Source of the DNA: Mesorhizobium sp. M2A.F.Ca.ET.046.03.2.1
GTDB taxonomy: Bacteria > Pseudomonadota > Alphaproteobacteria > Rhizobiales > Rhizobiaceae
Direction of reading: 5' to 3'
Assembly: GCF_003952425.1 (NCBI RefSeq)
Contig: NZ_CP034449.1
Span: 6,932,001-6,996,000 of the forward strand
Length of the DNA: 64,000 bases
Part shown: positions 34,040 through 43,800 of the stretch, one piece after another
Layout of the letters: each line of letters starts with the position of its first letter
Numbering within the stretch: the stretch's first letter is position 1
The notes under the pieces: generated by a model
Told to the model about the DNA's origin: nothing
Database searches by the model: none
Seen by the model: the letters and a program-made list of their open reading frames with translations, nothing else
Program-made: the position numbers and the translations under genes

Positions 34040-34904
34040 GACAGCGAAGGTCAAGAACCCGGCGGCATTGATCCGCCCGCTTGTCACGCCGGAGGGCGTC
34101 GACCTGCGCGTGAAACTGGCGGATGCCGGCACCCGGGCTTCCGGTTTCCTGCTCGACGTGGTGATCATCGTCGTGGCGGCGGTCGTGGTCAGCCTCGTCG
34201 CGCTGTTTGGCCTTGGCGGGCTTGGCGTGCAGGATGCCGAGCCGCTGTTCATCGTCTGGATCATCTTCATCTTCTTCCTGCGCAACGTCTATTTCATCGC
34301 TTTCGAGGCAGGTCGGCGGGCAGCCACACCGGGCAAGCGCATGGTGGGCGTCAGGGTCGCCTCGCGCAGCGGCGCGGGCCTCACGCTGGACCAGCTCATC
34401 GCACGCAACCTGATGCGCGAGATCGAGGTGTTCCTGCCGCTTTCGATCCTCGCCGCGCGCGCCAGCGCCGATGTCGCCGACACGCTATCGACCATCTTCG
34501 GCCTGGTGTGGGCGTTGCTGTTCTCGCTGTTCCCGCTGTTCAACCGCGACCGGCTGAGGATCGGCGACCTGCTCGCCGGCACCTGGGTGGTCGAGGCGCC
34601 GAAAGTGGCGCTGGTCGAGGACCTGTCGCTGCGCAAGGACCCGGTTGCCGCCCGCTTCCAGTTCAGCCCCGCGCAACTCGACGCCTATGGCATCGCCGAG
34701 CTGCAGAAGCTGGAAGAAGTGCTGCGCCGCGACGATCATTCGGCGCTCAAGGCGGTGGCGGAGACCATAGCCCGCAAGATCGGCGCCAGGGTCGAGCCGA
34801 TCGATTCAAAGGCCTTCCTCACCGCCTATTACGGCGAGCTCCGCGCGTATCTGGAACGCAAGCTGCTGCTTGGGAACCGCAAGGCGGATAAGTATGCGCG
34901 GTAG
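34026..34904 (+). CDS. RDD family membrane protein
   Basis: A 292-residue protein with the RDD-type Arg/Asp membrane region (LADAGTRASGFLLDVVIIVV, FLRNVYFIAFEAGRRAATPG, KRMVGVRVASRSGAGLTLDQ) and a C-terminal soluble half of unknown role (YGIAELQKLEEVLRRDDHSA). Last gene of the MoxR cluster, where RDD proteins are regular companions. Confidence 0.9.
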   Translation: MATARTAKVKNPAALIRPLVTPEGVDLRVKLADAGTRASGFLLDVVIIVVAAVVVSLVALFGLGGLGVQDAEPLFIVWIIFIFFLRNVYFIAFEAGRRAATPGKRMVGVRVASRSGAGLTLDQLIARNLMREIEVFLPLSILAARASADVADTLSTIFGLVWALLFSLFPLFNRDRLRIGDLLAGTWVVEAPKVALVEDLSLRKDPVAARFQFSPAQLDAYGIAELQKLEEVLRRDDHSALKAVAETIARKIGARVEPIDSKAFLTAYYGELRAYLERKLLLGNRKADKYAR

Positions 34905-34930
34905 GCCGCAGACTTGGACAGAGCCAGCAC

Positions 34931-35365
34931 ATGAAGCATTGCTTCCTGAACATAGTGGGCGAAAGAGTTTTCGTAATTCCTATGGTCACCACGCGCGATG
35001 GCTGGGAGATGTTTGCCGGTCCCGTCATCCTCGTTGGCGAGCTACCTTCGATCTCGGACAAAGACATAGGGGCATCGACACTGAGCGCGATCCGCGCTCA
35101 TGTCAGTGGTGTGCCCGACGAGATTGTAGATAAAGTTCTCCTCAACAGATCGGCCTCGCGTTTTGGGTTCAGGTCATACAATTCCTTCCTTTGGAAATCC
35201 CGGCAGATGTCGGTCGACCAACAGGGAGAGGATAAATTCAAACTTATCCCCTATGCCAAGGTAAACAGAGAAAGTGCCGTGCCGCTGGACACGATCTTTT
35301 ATTCAACAGGTACGCCCGGCGATCTGGGACGCGCTGTTCGAGATTGCATTGAACTGTGTCGCTAA
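34931..35365 (+). CDS. Hypothetical protein, CdiI-like immunity fold candidate
   Basis: A 144-residue protein of lower GC content than its neighbours. Its middle (DIGASTLSAIRAHVSGVPDE, then RFGFRSYNSFLWKSRQMSVD) has the spacing seen in some contact-dependent inhibition immunity proteins, with an (L/I)GA..L.A(L/I) helix and an S..(S/A)F pair. This is a weak pattern match. No CdiA or other toxin gene is next to it. It may be an orphan immunity gene. Confidence 0.5.
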   Translation: MKHCFLNIVGERVFVIPMVTTRDGWEMFAGPVILVGELPSISDKDIGASTLSAIRAHVSGVPDEIVDKVLLNRSASRFGFRSYNSFLWKSRQMSVDQQGEDKFKLIPYAKVNRESAVPLDTIFYSTGTPGDLGRAVRDCIELCR

Positions 35366-35381
35366 TGATCCCCTATGTCGC

Positions 35382-35753
35382 ATGCGCGAGGGCAACGACG
35401 TGAAGGTTAGGGTCAGCAAAGCAGAAGAAGCCAGAATTGACCGCGTCATTCAGGCGGCAGTCTCCGGATCGTGGGAAGAATTTGCAGAACTCACAGATGA
35501 ACCGTTTCCAAACGACGCATCGATGAGGGAGCAATTCGAAGATTCAGCTCCCCGACTTCAGCGGGCCGGAGGAACTTGGGAAATGACCTCCGGCATTGGT
35601 ATCGTGCCTGAGGATGGGACGCGCGTGATCACGGTCATGATCAAAGCACTGCCCACCGTGGATATCGTCCTGACGCTGCACAGCACGAGCGAGAAGGATG
35701 ACAGCGCCATCAGCATCTGGACGTTTTTTCAGCAGTTGAATTGGGACGATTAG
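35382..35753 (+). CDS. Hypothetical protein
   Basis: A 123-residue acidic protein starting MREGNDVKVRVSKAEEARID with no recognised domain. It follows the CdiI-like gene by 16 bp and shares its lower GC. The two look like one acquired unit inserted between the MoxR cluster and the sugar isomerase. An internal GTG at 35400 could also be the start. Confidence 0.55.
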   Translation: MREGNDVKVRVSKAEEARIDRVIQAAVSGSWEEFAELTDEPFPNDASMREQFEDSAPRLQRAGGTWEMTSGIGIVPEDGTRVITVMIKALPTVDIVLTLHSTSEKDDSAISIWTFFQQLNWDD

Positions 35754-36448
35754 GCCTTCGCTCTACCCACCCACTTCTCATAGTCCGACACCAGAAGGTG
35801 CAGCGGCGCGACGTCCTCGTCGATGTTGGAGAAGCGGCCGATCGGGTCGCGGAAAACGTTGTCGGTGAGGTCGTCATTGACGGTCGAGACCTCGCCGATC
35901 AGCACGTCCTTGCCCTCGGCCCAGAAGGCGTGCCAGACACCGGGCAGCAGCGTGACGCTCTGGCCGGGATCGAGCTTCAGGAGCCCGCCGGCCGGCAATC
36001 TGGTGATGGTGCCGTCGACCGGCACTGACACTTCGGCCTTCGGGTCGATGCCGCCGTCGCGGTCGTGCATGAATAGCTCCAGCACCAGCTTGCCGCCGCC
36101 GCGGTTGATGATGTCCTCGGCCTTGATGTTGTGGCGGTGCATCGGCGAGAGCTGGTCCTTGCGCGAGATCATGATCTTTTCGGCATAGAGCATCCCCATG
36201 CCGAGCTTCATGTCCTCGTAGCGGCCGTTGCGCACGGTGAACAGGAACAGGCCAAGCTCGTCGAACTTCTCCTGGCCGTAGTCGGTGATGTCCCAGCCGA
36301 GGCGTGAGGTGAAGATGGCGGAAGAATCGGCCTTGTGCGCCTTCATCTCTTCCGGCGACCAATAGGCGAAGGGCGGCATGATATAGCCGAAGGAGCGGAT
36401 GAAGGCGTCGGCTTCGCGGATGATGTCGTTGATCTTGGAGCGCTTCAT
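35750..36448 (-). CDS. D-lyxose/D-mannose ketol-isomerase
   Basis: This 232-residue cupin-type sugar isomerase matches the family of D-lyxose isomerases: INDIIREADAFIRSFGYIMP, PFAYWSPEEMKAHK, AEKIMISRKDQLSPMHRHNI (first His pair of the metal site), GGGKLVLELFMHD and LLPGVWHAFWAEG (last metal His). It converts D-lyxose to D-xylulose or D-mannose to D-fructose. The ATG at 36448 has GGAGGACA upstream; the extra N-terminal residues in the longer frame are not family-like. Confidence 0.88.
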   Translation of the reverse strand: MKRSKINDIIREADAFIRSFGYIMPPFAYWSPEEMKAHKADSSAIFTSRLGWDITDYGQEKFDELGLFLFTVRNGRYEDMKLGMGMLYAEKIMISRKDQLSPMHRHNIKAEDIINRGGGKLVLELFMHDRDGGIDPKAEVSVPVDGTITRLPAGGLLKLDPGQSVTLLPGVWHAFWAEGKDVLIGEVSTVNDDLTDNVFRDPIGRFSNIDEDVAPLHLLVSDYEKWVGRAKA

Positions 36449-36596
36449 GGTGGTTGTCCTCCGGCCGATGCCTTGCTGAAATCTGCCCATCCGAATAGCC
36501 CAATGCCGGTCGGCTGTCGACGCAAACCCGCTGTTCTGGCCCCGTGACATCCAGCCGGATCGGGACCATAAACCCAGCCGGACTTTTCGATTTTGC

Positions 36597-36641
36597 GCAT
36601 GTCTTTATCCCGAAACCGGATCCCGCTCTCGGGAGACATGC
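36597..36641. repeat. Short rhizobial palindrome upstream of the PLP enzyme gene
   Basis: GCATGTC (36597-36603) and GACATGC (36635-36641) are inverted repeats around CCCGAAACCGG and CTCGGG. This is the pattern of a small palindromic unit that occurs many times in Mesorhizobium genomes. It lies six bases before the PLP enzyme start and its right arm follows that gene's GGGAGA ribosome binding site. Confidence 0.45.
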
Positions 36642-36646
36642 TTTGA

Positions 36647-37717
36647 ATGGTGACTTTCATGCCAAGCATAGACGACCTCGACACGCCGGCGATCCTGATC
36701 GATGCGGCCCGCGCCGAAGCCAACATCAAAAAGGCGCAGGCGCATGCCGACGCCCATGGATTGAAGCTGCGGCCGCACATCAAGACGCACAAGCTACCCT
36801 ACTGGGCGAAGAAGCAGGTGGCGGCCGGCGCCGTCGGCATCACCTGCCAGAAGATCGGCGAGGCCGAAGTGATGGCCGATGCGGGGCTCGAGGATATTTT
36901 CCTGCCCTACAACATCCTTGGCCGCGCCAAGCTGGAACGGCTGAAGGCGCTGCATGGCCACGTCACGCTCTCGGTGACGGCGGACAGCCATGAGACGCTG
37001 GAAGGGCTAGCCGCCACCTTCACCGATGCCGGCCATCCGCTGCAGGTGCTGGTCGAGTGCGACACCGGCATGGGCCGCTGCGGCGTGCAGACCCCGGCCG
37101 ATGCGGTGGCGCTGGCCAAGGTCATCGACCAGGTCAAGGGCCTCGCCTTCGGTGGGCTGATGACCTATCCGGCGGCCGGCCGCGCGGCGCAAGCCGAGGC
37201 CTGGCTGAAAAGCGCGCACGACGCGCTTGCCGCGGCGGGGCTCGAATGCGTGCGCGTCTCCAGCGGCGGCACGCCGGATATGTGGCGCTCCGGCGAGAAC
37301 AGCATCGTCACCGAATACCGGCCCGGCACCTACATCTACCTCGACCGCTACCAGGTCGCCAAAGGCGTCGGCACGCTGGACGACTGCGCGCTGACGGTGC
37401 TTGCCACCGTCGTCAGCCACCCGACGCCGACCCGCGCTATCCTCGACTCAGGCAGCAAGGCGCTGTCTTCCGATACGCTCGGCCTGCTGGAGTTCGGCGA
37501 GCTGCTCGGCATGCCGGGCGCCCGCGTAACGGGTTTGAGCGAAGAGCACGGCACCGTCACGCTTGCCCATGGCGCCGCCTTGGGCATCGGTGAGCGGGTG
37601 CGCGTCGTGCCCGATCATTGCTGCGTGGTGACGAATTTGTTCGACCAGGTGCATCTGATCGACGGCGACAAGGTGCTGGAAACGCTGCCGGTGGCGGCGC
37701 GAGGGAAGATGGGCTGA
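36647..37717 (+). CDS. DSD1/D-threonine aldolase-type PLP enzyme
   Basis: This 356-residue fold-III PLP enzyme starts near SIDDLDTPAILIDAARAEAN and has the PLP lysine in RPHIKTHKLPYWAKKQ. The DTG segment LVECDTGMGRCGVQ, the C-terminal metal site PDHCCVVTNLFDQVH, and RVSSGGTPDM match D-threonine aldolase and D-serine dehydratase (DSD1) members. It would act on D-amino or hydroxy-D-amino acids; the exact substrate is open. It is divergent from the lyxose isomerase and convergent with ccmC. Confidence 0.87.
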   Translation: MVTFMPSIDDLDTPAILIDAARAEANIKKAQAHADAHGLKLRPHIKTHKLPYWAKKQVAAGAVGITCQKIGEAEVMADAGLEDIFLPYNILGRAKLERLKALHGHVTLSVTADSHETLEGLAATFTDAGHPLQVLVECDTGMGRCGVQTPADAVALAKVIDQVKGLAFGGLMTYPAAGRAAQAEAWLKSAHDALAAAGLECVRVSSGGTPDMWRSGENSIVTEYRPGTYIYLDRYQVAKGVGTLDDCALTVLATVVSHPTPTRAILDSGSKALSSDTLGLLEFGELLGMPGARVTGLSEEHGTVTLAHGAALGIGERVRVVPDHCCVVTNLFDQVHLIDGDKVLETLPVAARGKMG

Positions 37718-37720
37718 GCC

Positions 37721-38479
37721 CTACTGCCGCTCGGCCTGCCGTGCCGCCACTCTCCGCATCGCGGTCACGCGCCGCCTGAAGATCTCCGTGCGCATAGCCA
37801 TCAGATGCAGGGCGAAGAACAGCACGGTGAAACCCAGCGCCATCACGGCGAGCGGCCATAGCATCGATGGGTCGACGGTCGGGCCGCCGAGGCGGAAGAC
37901 CGACGCCGGCTGGTGCAGCGTGTTCCACCAGTCGACCGAAAATTTGATGATCGGGATATTGATGAAGCCGACCAGCGTGATGATGGCCGCCGCCCAGGCG
38001 GCGCGGCCGGCGTCATCCAGCGCGCGGGTCAGCGCGATGATGCCGAGATACATCAGGAAAAGCACAAAGACCGAGGTCAGCCGCGCATCCCATACCCACC
38101 AGGTGCCCCACATCGGCTTGCCCCAGATGGAGCCGGTGATCAGCGCGAGTGCTGTAAAGGTGGCGCCGATCGGGGCCGCCGATTTCAGCGCGACGTCGGC
38201 CAGCGGATGGCGCCAGACCAGCGTGCCCAGCGCCGAGATCGCCATGATCGTGTAGCACATCATTGCGAGCCAGGCGAAAGGCACGTGGATATACATGATG
38301 CGTACCGTGATGCCCTGCTGGAAATCCTCCGGCGCGGTGAAGCTCATATAGAGGCCCACGCCAAGCAGGATCACCGCGACCGCCGCCAGCCACGGAATGA
38401 TCTTGTCGGCCAGCCCGACAAAGCGCGTCGGGTTGGCGAGATCGATCCAGCCGGAAAAGCGTGAAGTGGCGTCGCTCAT
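37721..38479 (-). CDS. ccmC: Heme exporter protein CcmC
   Basis: This 252-residue membrane protein of the cytochrome c maturation system has the heme-handling tryptophan motif WGTWWVWDARLTS and six membrane segments, with two conserved His (YIHVPFAWLAMM; WRHPLADVALK). CcmC passes heme to CcmE in the periplasm. No ccmA, ccmB, ccmD or ccmE is next to it, unlike the usual arrangement. The stop lies 3 bp from the PLP enzyme stop. Confidence 0.93.
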   Translation of the reverse strand: MSDATSRFSGWIDLANPTRFVGLADKIIPWLAAVAVILLGVGLYMSFTAPEDFQQGITVRIMYIHVPFAWLAMMCYTIMAISALGTLVWRHPLADVALKSAAPIGATFTALALITGSIWGKPMWGTWWVWDARLTSVFVLFLMYLGIIALTRALDDAGRAAWAAAIITLVGFINIPIIKFSVDWWNTLHQPASVFRLGGPTVDPSMLWPLAVMALGFTVLFFALHLMAMRTEIFRRRVTAMRRVAARQAERQ

Positions 38480-38540
38480 GGCGACCTAAATAGACCCGCA
38501 GTGGGTTTGGGGCAATTGGGAGAGTGTCGCAGGCTTTCCC

Positions 38541-38683
38541 TTCTCCCCTTGTGGGAGAAGGTGGATCGGCGCGGAGCGCCGAGACGGATGAGGGGTGTTC
38601 CAGCGGAGTGAGACGCTGGCTTTCCCTAGAGCACTCTCATCCGTCGCCTTCGGCGACACCTTCCCCCACAAGGGGGAAGGGGG
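38541..38683. repeat. Palindromic intergenic repeat (copy A)
   Basis: The left part TTCTCCCCTTGTGGGAGAA is a hairpin. It continues GGTGGATCGGCGC and CGCCGAGACGGATGAGGG, then a second half in the opposite orientation ending CACCTTCCCCCACAAGGGG. About 90 bases of the left part match the element at 57834 with about five changes. It lies between ccmC and ndvA and may provide the ndvA 3' end. Confidence 0.8.
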
Positions 38684-38693
38684 AGCTCTAGGA

Positions 38694-40463
38694 TTACGCC
38701 GCTTCCGTCACCGGCCGGCTCAGGCGGCGGACCTCTTCGTCGTTGAGCAGGCCGCCGGCGCGCAGCAGGGCGGCGAAGCGGCCGTTGCGCAGCGACAGCT
38801 CGGTGAAGCCGCCCATCTCGACCACCTTGCCCTTGTCCATGAAGACGACGAGGTCGGCGTCGCGGACCGTGGTCAGGCGGTGGGCGATGATGAAGGTCGT
38901 GCGGTTGCGGCGCAGCTCGTCGATCGCTTCCTTGACGCGATCCTCGGTCTCGACGTCGAGCGCGCTGGTCGCCTCGTCGAGCACCAGGATCGGCGCATCC
39001 TTCAGCACGGCGCGGGCGATGGCGATACGCTGGCGCTCGCCGCCCGAAAGCTGGCCGCCGCGCTCGCCGACGACGGTGTCGTAGCCGCTGCTCTTGGCCA
39101 GGATGAAGTCCTGCGCGGCGGCCGCATTGGCCGCGGCGTGCACTTCGTCATTGCTCGCATCGGCGCGGCCGACGCGGATATTGTCCTCGATCGAGCGGTT
39201 GAGCAGGCCGGCGTCCTGGAAGACGGTGGCGATCGAGTGGCGCAGCGACTTCCGGGTCACGGTCCTGGTGTCGATGCCGTCGATCAGGATACGACCGCTG
39301 GACGGCGTGAAGACCCGCTGCAGCAGATTGATCAGCGTCGTCTTGCCGGCGCCGGTCGGGCCGACAATGGCGACCGTCTGGCCAGCCTGGACCTCGAACG
39401 AGACGTCCTCGATGCCGTGGCCCGAATTGGCGAACTCGAAGCTGACGTCCTCGAAGCGCACATGGCCGGTGACGTTGGTGAGTTCGCGCAGGCCATCCGG
39501 CTCAGTGGTCTCGGCAGCCGAGTCCTCAAGGCGGTAGAAATCCTCGAGCTTGGCGCGGGCCTCGGAAATCTGGGTGGTGAAAGCCGACATCTGGTCAAGA
39601 CGGGCGATCAGCATCCCGGCAAAGCCGGCGAAGGCGACGACATCGCCGACGCGGAGCTGGCCACGGGTGACGAGATAGGCACCGATCGACAGCACGATCA
39701 TCATCGAGATGGTCGACGACAGGCGGTTCAGCGCATTGGCGATCGCCCACCAGTCGAGCACAGGGTTCTGCGCGTCGAGCAGGTCCTTGACGTAACGCTT
39801 CAGCGTCGCGGTCTCGTGGCCGATGCGGTTGTAGCTCTGCAGCACGGCGACATTGCTGACGCTGTCGGAGACATGGGCAAAGACGGTGTGGTAGTGGCGC
39901 TCGACGGCGGTCTGCCCCGCCTTGGTGCGGCGCATGACGATACGGCCGATGCCGATATAGAGAATGCCGAGGCCGAGTAGCACGACGGACATGCGGATAT
40001 CCATGGCAAGCGCGGTCGGCACCAACAGCACCAGCGCGATGGCCGTCGACAAATGCACGCGCATGAATTCGAGCCACAGGCTGAACAGGGTCTCGACGGC
40101 GCGCAGCAGCGTGTGCAGCGAGTTGGACGTGCCGCGCTGGTGATGCCAGGCAAGCGGCATGGTGATCACGCGCTCGAAGGACTGGCACAGCACTTCCGAG
40201 CGGCGGGCATGGGCGAACCGGTCGGCGCCGCGGGCCACCAGCACGAAGGCAATGACGTTGAAAGCACCAAGCGCGGCCCATACGGCGAGCGTCGAAAACA
40301 CAGGGCCTTTCTCGGAGATGGCTCCGATCACCCTGCCCAGCAGGATTGGCTCGAGGATCGCGATCGCCGCGAGCGCGATGTTGGCGCCGCAAATCAGCGC
40401 GACGCGCTTCTTGTCGGCCGCCAGATAACCCAGCGCTCTAAAGTAGATCTGCAGAAGTGACAC
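38694..40463 (-). CDS. ndvA: Cyclic beta-1,2-glucan ABC exporter NdvA
   Basis: This 589-residue ABC transporter half moves cyclic beta-1,2-glucan to the periplasm. An N-terminal membrane domain of six segments (VSLLQIYFRALGYLAADKKR at the start) carries the ndvA-typical segment MPLAWHHQRGTSNSLHTLLR. The ATPase has Walker A IVGPTGAGKTTLINLLQRV, signature GGQLSGGERQRIAIARA and Walker B ILVLDEATSALDVET. The GTG at 40463 starts a protein of known NdvA length; the upstream frame is not family-like. It is downstream of ndvB on the same strand, but separated from it by a terminator. Confidence 0.95.
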   Translation of the reverse strand: MSLLQIYFRALGYLAADKKRVALICGANIALAAIAILEPILLGRVIGAISEKGPVFSTLAVWAALGAFNVIAFVLVARGADRFAHARRSEVLCQSFERVITMPLAWHHQRGTSNSLHTLLRAVETLFSLWLEFMRVHLSTAIALVLLVPTALAMDIRMSVVLLGLGILYIGIGRIVMRRTKAGQTAVERHYHTVFAHVSDSVSNVAVLQSYNRIGHETATLKRYVKDLLDAQNPVLDWWAIANALNRLSSTISMMIVLSIGAYLVTRGQLRVGDVVAFAGFAGMLIARLDQMSAFTTQISEARAKLEDFYRLEDSAAETTEPDGLRELTNVTGHVRFEDVSFEFANSGHGIEDVSFEVQAGQTVAIVGPTGAGKTTLINLLQRVFTPSSGRILIDGIDTRTVTRKSLRHSIATVFQDAGLLNRSIEDNIRVGRADASNDEVHAAANAAAAQDFILAKSSGYDTVVGERGGQLSGGERQRIAIARAVLKDAPILVLDEATSALDVETEDRVKEAIDELRRNRTTFIIAHRLTTVRDADLVVFMDKGKVVEMGGFTELSLRNGRFAALLRAGGLLNDEEVRRLSRPVTEAA

Positions 40464-40837
40464 TTCAGCTACTCCGCCAAACTCTTGTTTGTGCTCAATG
40501 CTCGAATTGTGCACCGCACCATTTTGTGACACGTAACGGTAAACGTGTCGCGAAACAATGCGTCGTCTATCCCTTCCGTTCCGATTTAGCGAACAAAAGA
40601 TGACGACGGTACGAAATCTGACGTGATCACTAACGGTTTGAGATAAAAGGTGAAATGTCAGCCTTGCGGCAAAATAGTGGCACTTGCTCTCCGCTGCCAC
40701 ATTTTTAATCACAGCCTGCTTGCTTAGCCTGCCCTAAAGGAAGGCCCGCGATCGCGCGCGGGAGGGACGCCAAGTAAAAAACGGCGATCGGCCGCGCACC
40801 CCGAGGGATGCGCGGCCGACAAGCCAAGTCTTTGATT
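40464..40837. other. ndvB-ndvA intergenic region
   Basis: About 370 bp without a gene. Next to ndvB there is a terminator (40776-40819). Toward ndvA lies an AT-richer leader of some 300 bp that must hold the ndvA promoter, so the two genes are probably not a single operon. No binding site is recognised. Confidence 0.6.
40776..40819 (-). terminator. Terminator of ndvB
   Basis: On the minus strand an 11 bp stem (CGGCCGCGCA with TGCGCGGCCG plus one A-T pair at its base; loop of 10) is followed eight bases later by TTTTTT. It lies 18 bp after the ndvB stop. Confidence 0.85.
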
Positions 40838-43800
40838 TTATGCAGGTATCCTGACGACGACCTCGGTCTTGTCGCCGGCTTTCGGCTCGAAAGATGCAGA
40901 TTTTTTCTTCGAACCATCGACTTCTAGCGAGATCGACTTGGTCTTTTTGTCGCGGATGACCCGAACCTTGATCTCGCCGCCGAACATCTTGAGCGTCGCG
41001 GCGTAGCCGTCCCAGTGTCCGGGCAGCTTCGGCCTAAACGTGATCTCCTTGCCGCGCCGCTCGATGCCGAGGATGCCTTCCACCGCCGCGCGGTAAAGCC
41101 AGCCGGCCGAGCCCGTGTACCAGGTCCAGCCGCCGCGGCCGCCCTTGCCTTCGCCGGCATAGATGTCGGCGGCCACGACATAGGGCTCGACGCGGTAATG
41201 CTCGGCCGCCGCCTCGTCCGAGGCGTGGTTGACCGGGTTCAGCATCGAGAAGCAGCGATAGGCCTCGTCGGTGCGGCCCATTTCGGCCAGCGCGATCACG
41301 AACCAGGTGGCGGCGTGGGTGTACTGGCCGCCATTCTCACGCACGCCCGGCGGGTAGCTCTTGATGTAGCCGGGGTCCTTCTCGCTTTTCGAGAAGGCCG
41401 GCGTGAACAGCTTGACGATCTTGAGCTCGTCATCGACCAGCATGTTGGTCGCCTGCTCCATGGCCGTCGTCGAGCGGGCCGGGTCGCCCTCGCCCGACAG
41501 CACGCTCCAGGACTGGGCGATGGAGTCGATCTTGCACTCGTCCGAATTGTGCGAGCCGAGCGGCGCGCCGTTGTCGAAACTGCCGCGCCGGTACCACTGG
41601 CCGTCCCAGGCGGTGCTTTCCAGGGCCCGCTTCAGCACGTCGGCGTGCTTCAGCCAGGCCTGCGCCCGCTTGGTGTCGCCCTGCCCCTTGGCGACAGGGG
41701 CAAAGTCGGTGAGCGTCTTCAGCAGGAACCAGCCCAGCCACACGCTCTCGCCCTTGCCGCCCTCGCCGACACGGTTCATGCCGTCATTCCAGTCGCCGCC
41801 GAGGATGAGCGGCAGGCCGGCGGGGCTGCTGCGCTTGATCGCAAGATCGAGCGCCCGGGCGCAATGGTCGTATAGCGAAGCGGTGTTCTTGGTGATCTCG
41901 GGCGTGAAGAAGGCGTCATGCTCGCCTTCGCCGAGTTGCTGCCCGTCGATGAAGGGCAACTGTTCCTTGAGGATCGCGGCGTCGCCGGTCACCTCGATGT
42001 AGCGCGCCGTCGCATGCGCCAGCCAGACGACGTCGTCCGAGATCATGGTGCGCACGCCGGCATCGGTGCGCGGCAGCCACCAGTGCTGCACGTCGCCTTC
42101 CGGGAACTGCCGGCGCGCCGCATTGAGGATCTGGTCGCGCGCCAGCTTCGGATCGTGCGCCAGAAGCGCCAGCGTATCCTGCAATTGGTCGCGGAAGCCG
42201 AAGGCGCCGCTCGCCTGGTAGAAGGCCGAGCGCGCGCGGATGCGGCAGGCCAGGCTCTGGTAGGGCAGCCAGTGGTTGACCATGGCGTTCATCGCCTCGT
42301 CCGGCGTCTCGACCTGGATGGTGTCGAGGAAGCCGCGCCAGGCCTTTTCATTGTCGGCCAGGCGCTGGTCGAAATCCTTGCCGCGATGGGTCTGCACCAG
42401 CGCGCTTGCCTCGGCGGGCGTGGCCGCGTCGCCGAGCAGCCAGGACAGCGTGACGTCGCCGCCGGCGGGGATGTCGATATCGCTGGCGACGACCGCGCAA
42501 GGGTCATCGCCCGCCTCGATGCGCCCGGAGAGCGCAAGCCCGCCCAGCACGGCCTGAGGGTACTCCGTCGTGCCGTGCCTGCCGATGAATTCGGAGCGGT
42601 CGGCGGTCACCGAATGGATCGGATGACTTGCTCCCAGGAAGGCGACGCGCTCGCCGAAGTCGAGGCCGTAGGGGTTCTGCGCCAGCATGGCCCCTGTTGC
42701 CGTGTCCCGCGCGGGCACGATGGTCGCCGCCGTGCGCGAGCGATGGCCGCCCAGCACCCATTCGGCATACGCATAGACGCGCAGCCGCGCCGGCACCGAT
42801 CCGGAATTCTGGATTCGCAACCGGCTGATCTTCACCGGATCGACGGGATCCACCACCTGTGTCAGGTCCATCGACAACGGGCCGCGCTTGGAGCGGAAGG
42901 TCGAAAAGCCCTGGCCGTGCCAGGTCTCATAGGTCATCGACGGATCGCGGACCGTCGCCGCCATCGGCGAGAACGCCTTGCCGCTGGCATGGTCGAAGAC
43001 ATAGAAGCCCTCGCCCGGCCGGTTCGACACCGGATCGTTCGACCATGGCGTCAGTTGGTAGTCGCGGCTGTTGCGGCTCCAGGTGAAGCCTGCGCCTTCG
43101 GCCGAGACGTGGAAGCCGAAGGAGGCGTTGGAGATGACGTTGATCCAGGGCTGCGGCGTCACACGCCGTCCGGTCAGCCGCGTGACATAGTGGCGGCCGT
43201 CGCCGTCGAAGCCGCCATAGCCGTTCCAGAGGCTGAGGCCTCGGCCGTCGGCGGCGATGTCGGCTCCAGCCTGGCTTGCCGGCACCGGCAAAGGCAGCGG
43301 CGGGCTGGGTTCGCGCGGCGAGCCGCCCTCGGCCTGCAGCAAGGCATCGCGGGCCTGCAGCGCCGCGGTCTCGGCGCGTTCGAGCTGATCGAAGATCGTG
43401 CCGTTGCGGGTGTGAAGAACCACCCGCGCGACCGACAGCAAGGTCTTGTAGGTCGGCTCGTCCATCAGGTCGCGGCGCACCGCGAAGATGTGCTGGCGCG
43501 GCCCAAGCTCGCGGCCGCGCAGGCGGCTGTTCTCGCACAGCGTCTCCACCGCGCGCTGCAGGTCCTGCACATAGGACGAGGCCTGCTCATTGACGACGAC
43601 GAAGTCGATCATCATGCCGCGCGCCCGCATATATTCCTGGAAGCGCAGCGCCTGGGCGACGATCTCGAGGTCGGCGACGTCGCCGATGCGCACCAGGAAG
43701 ATCGGGAAATCGCCGGAGATGCTGGTCGGCCACAGGCTCGACTGGCGGCCGAGGCCCGAGGCGATGGATTCCGCCGGCAGGCGCAGGAACGGATCGGGAT

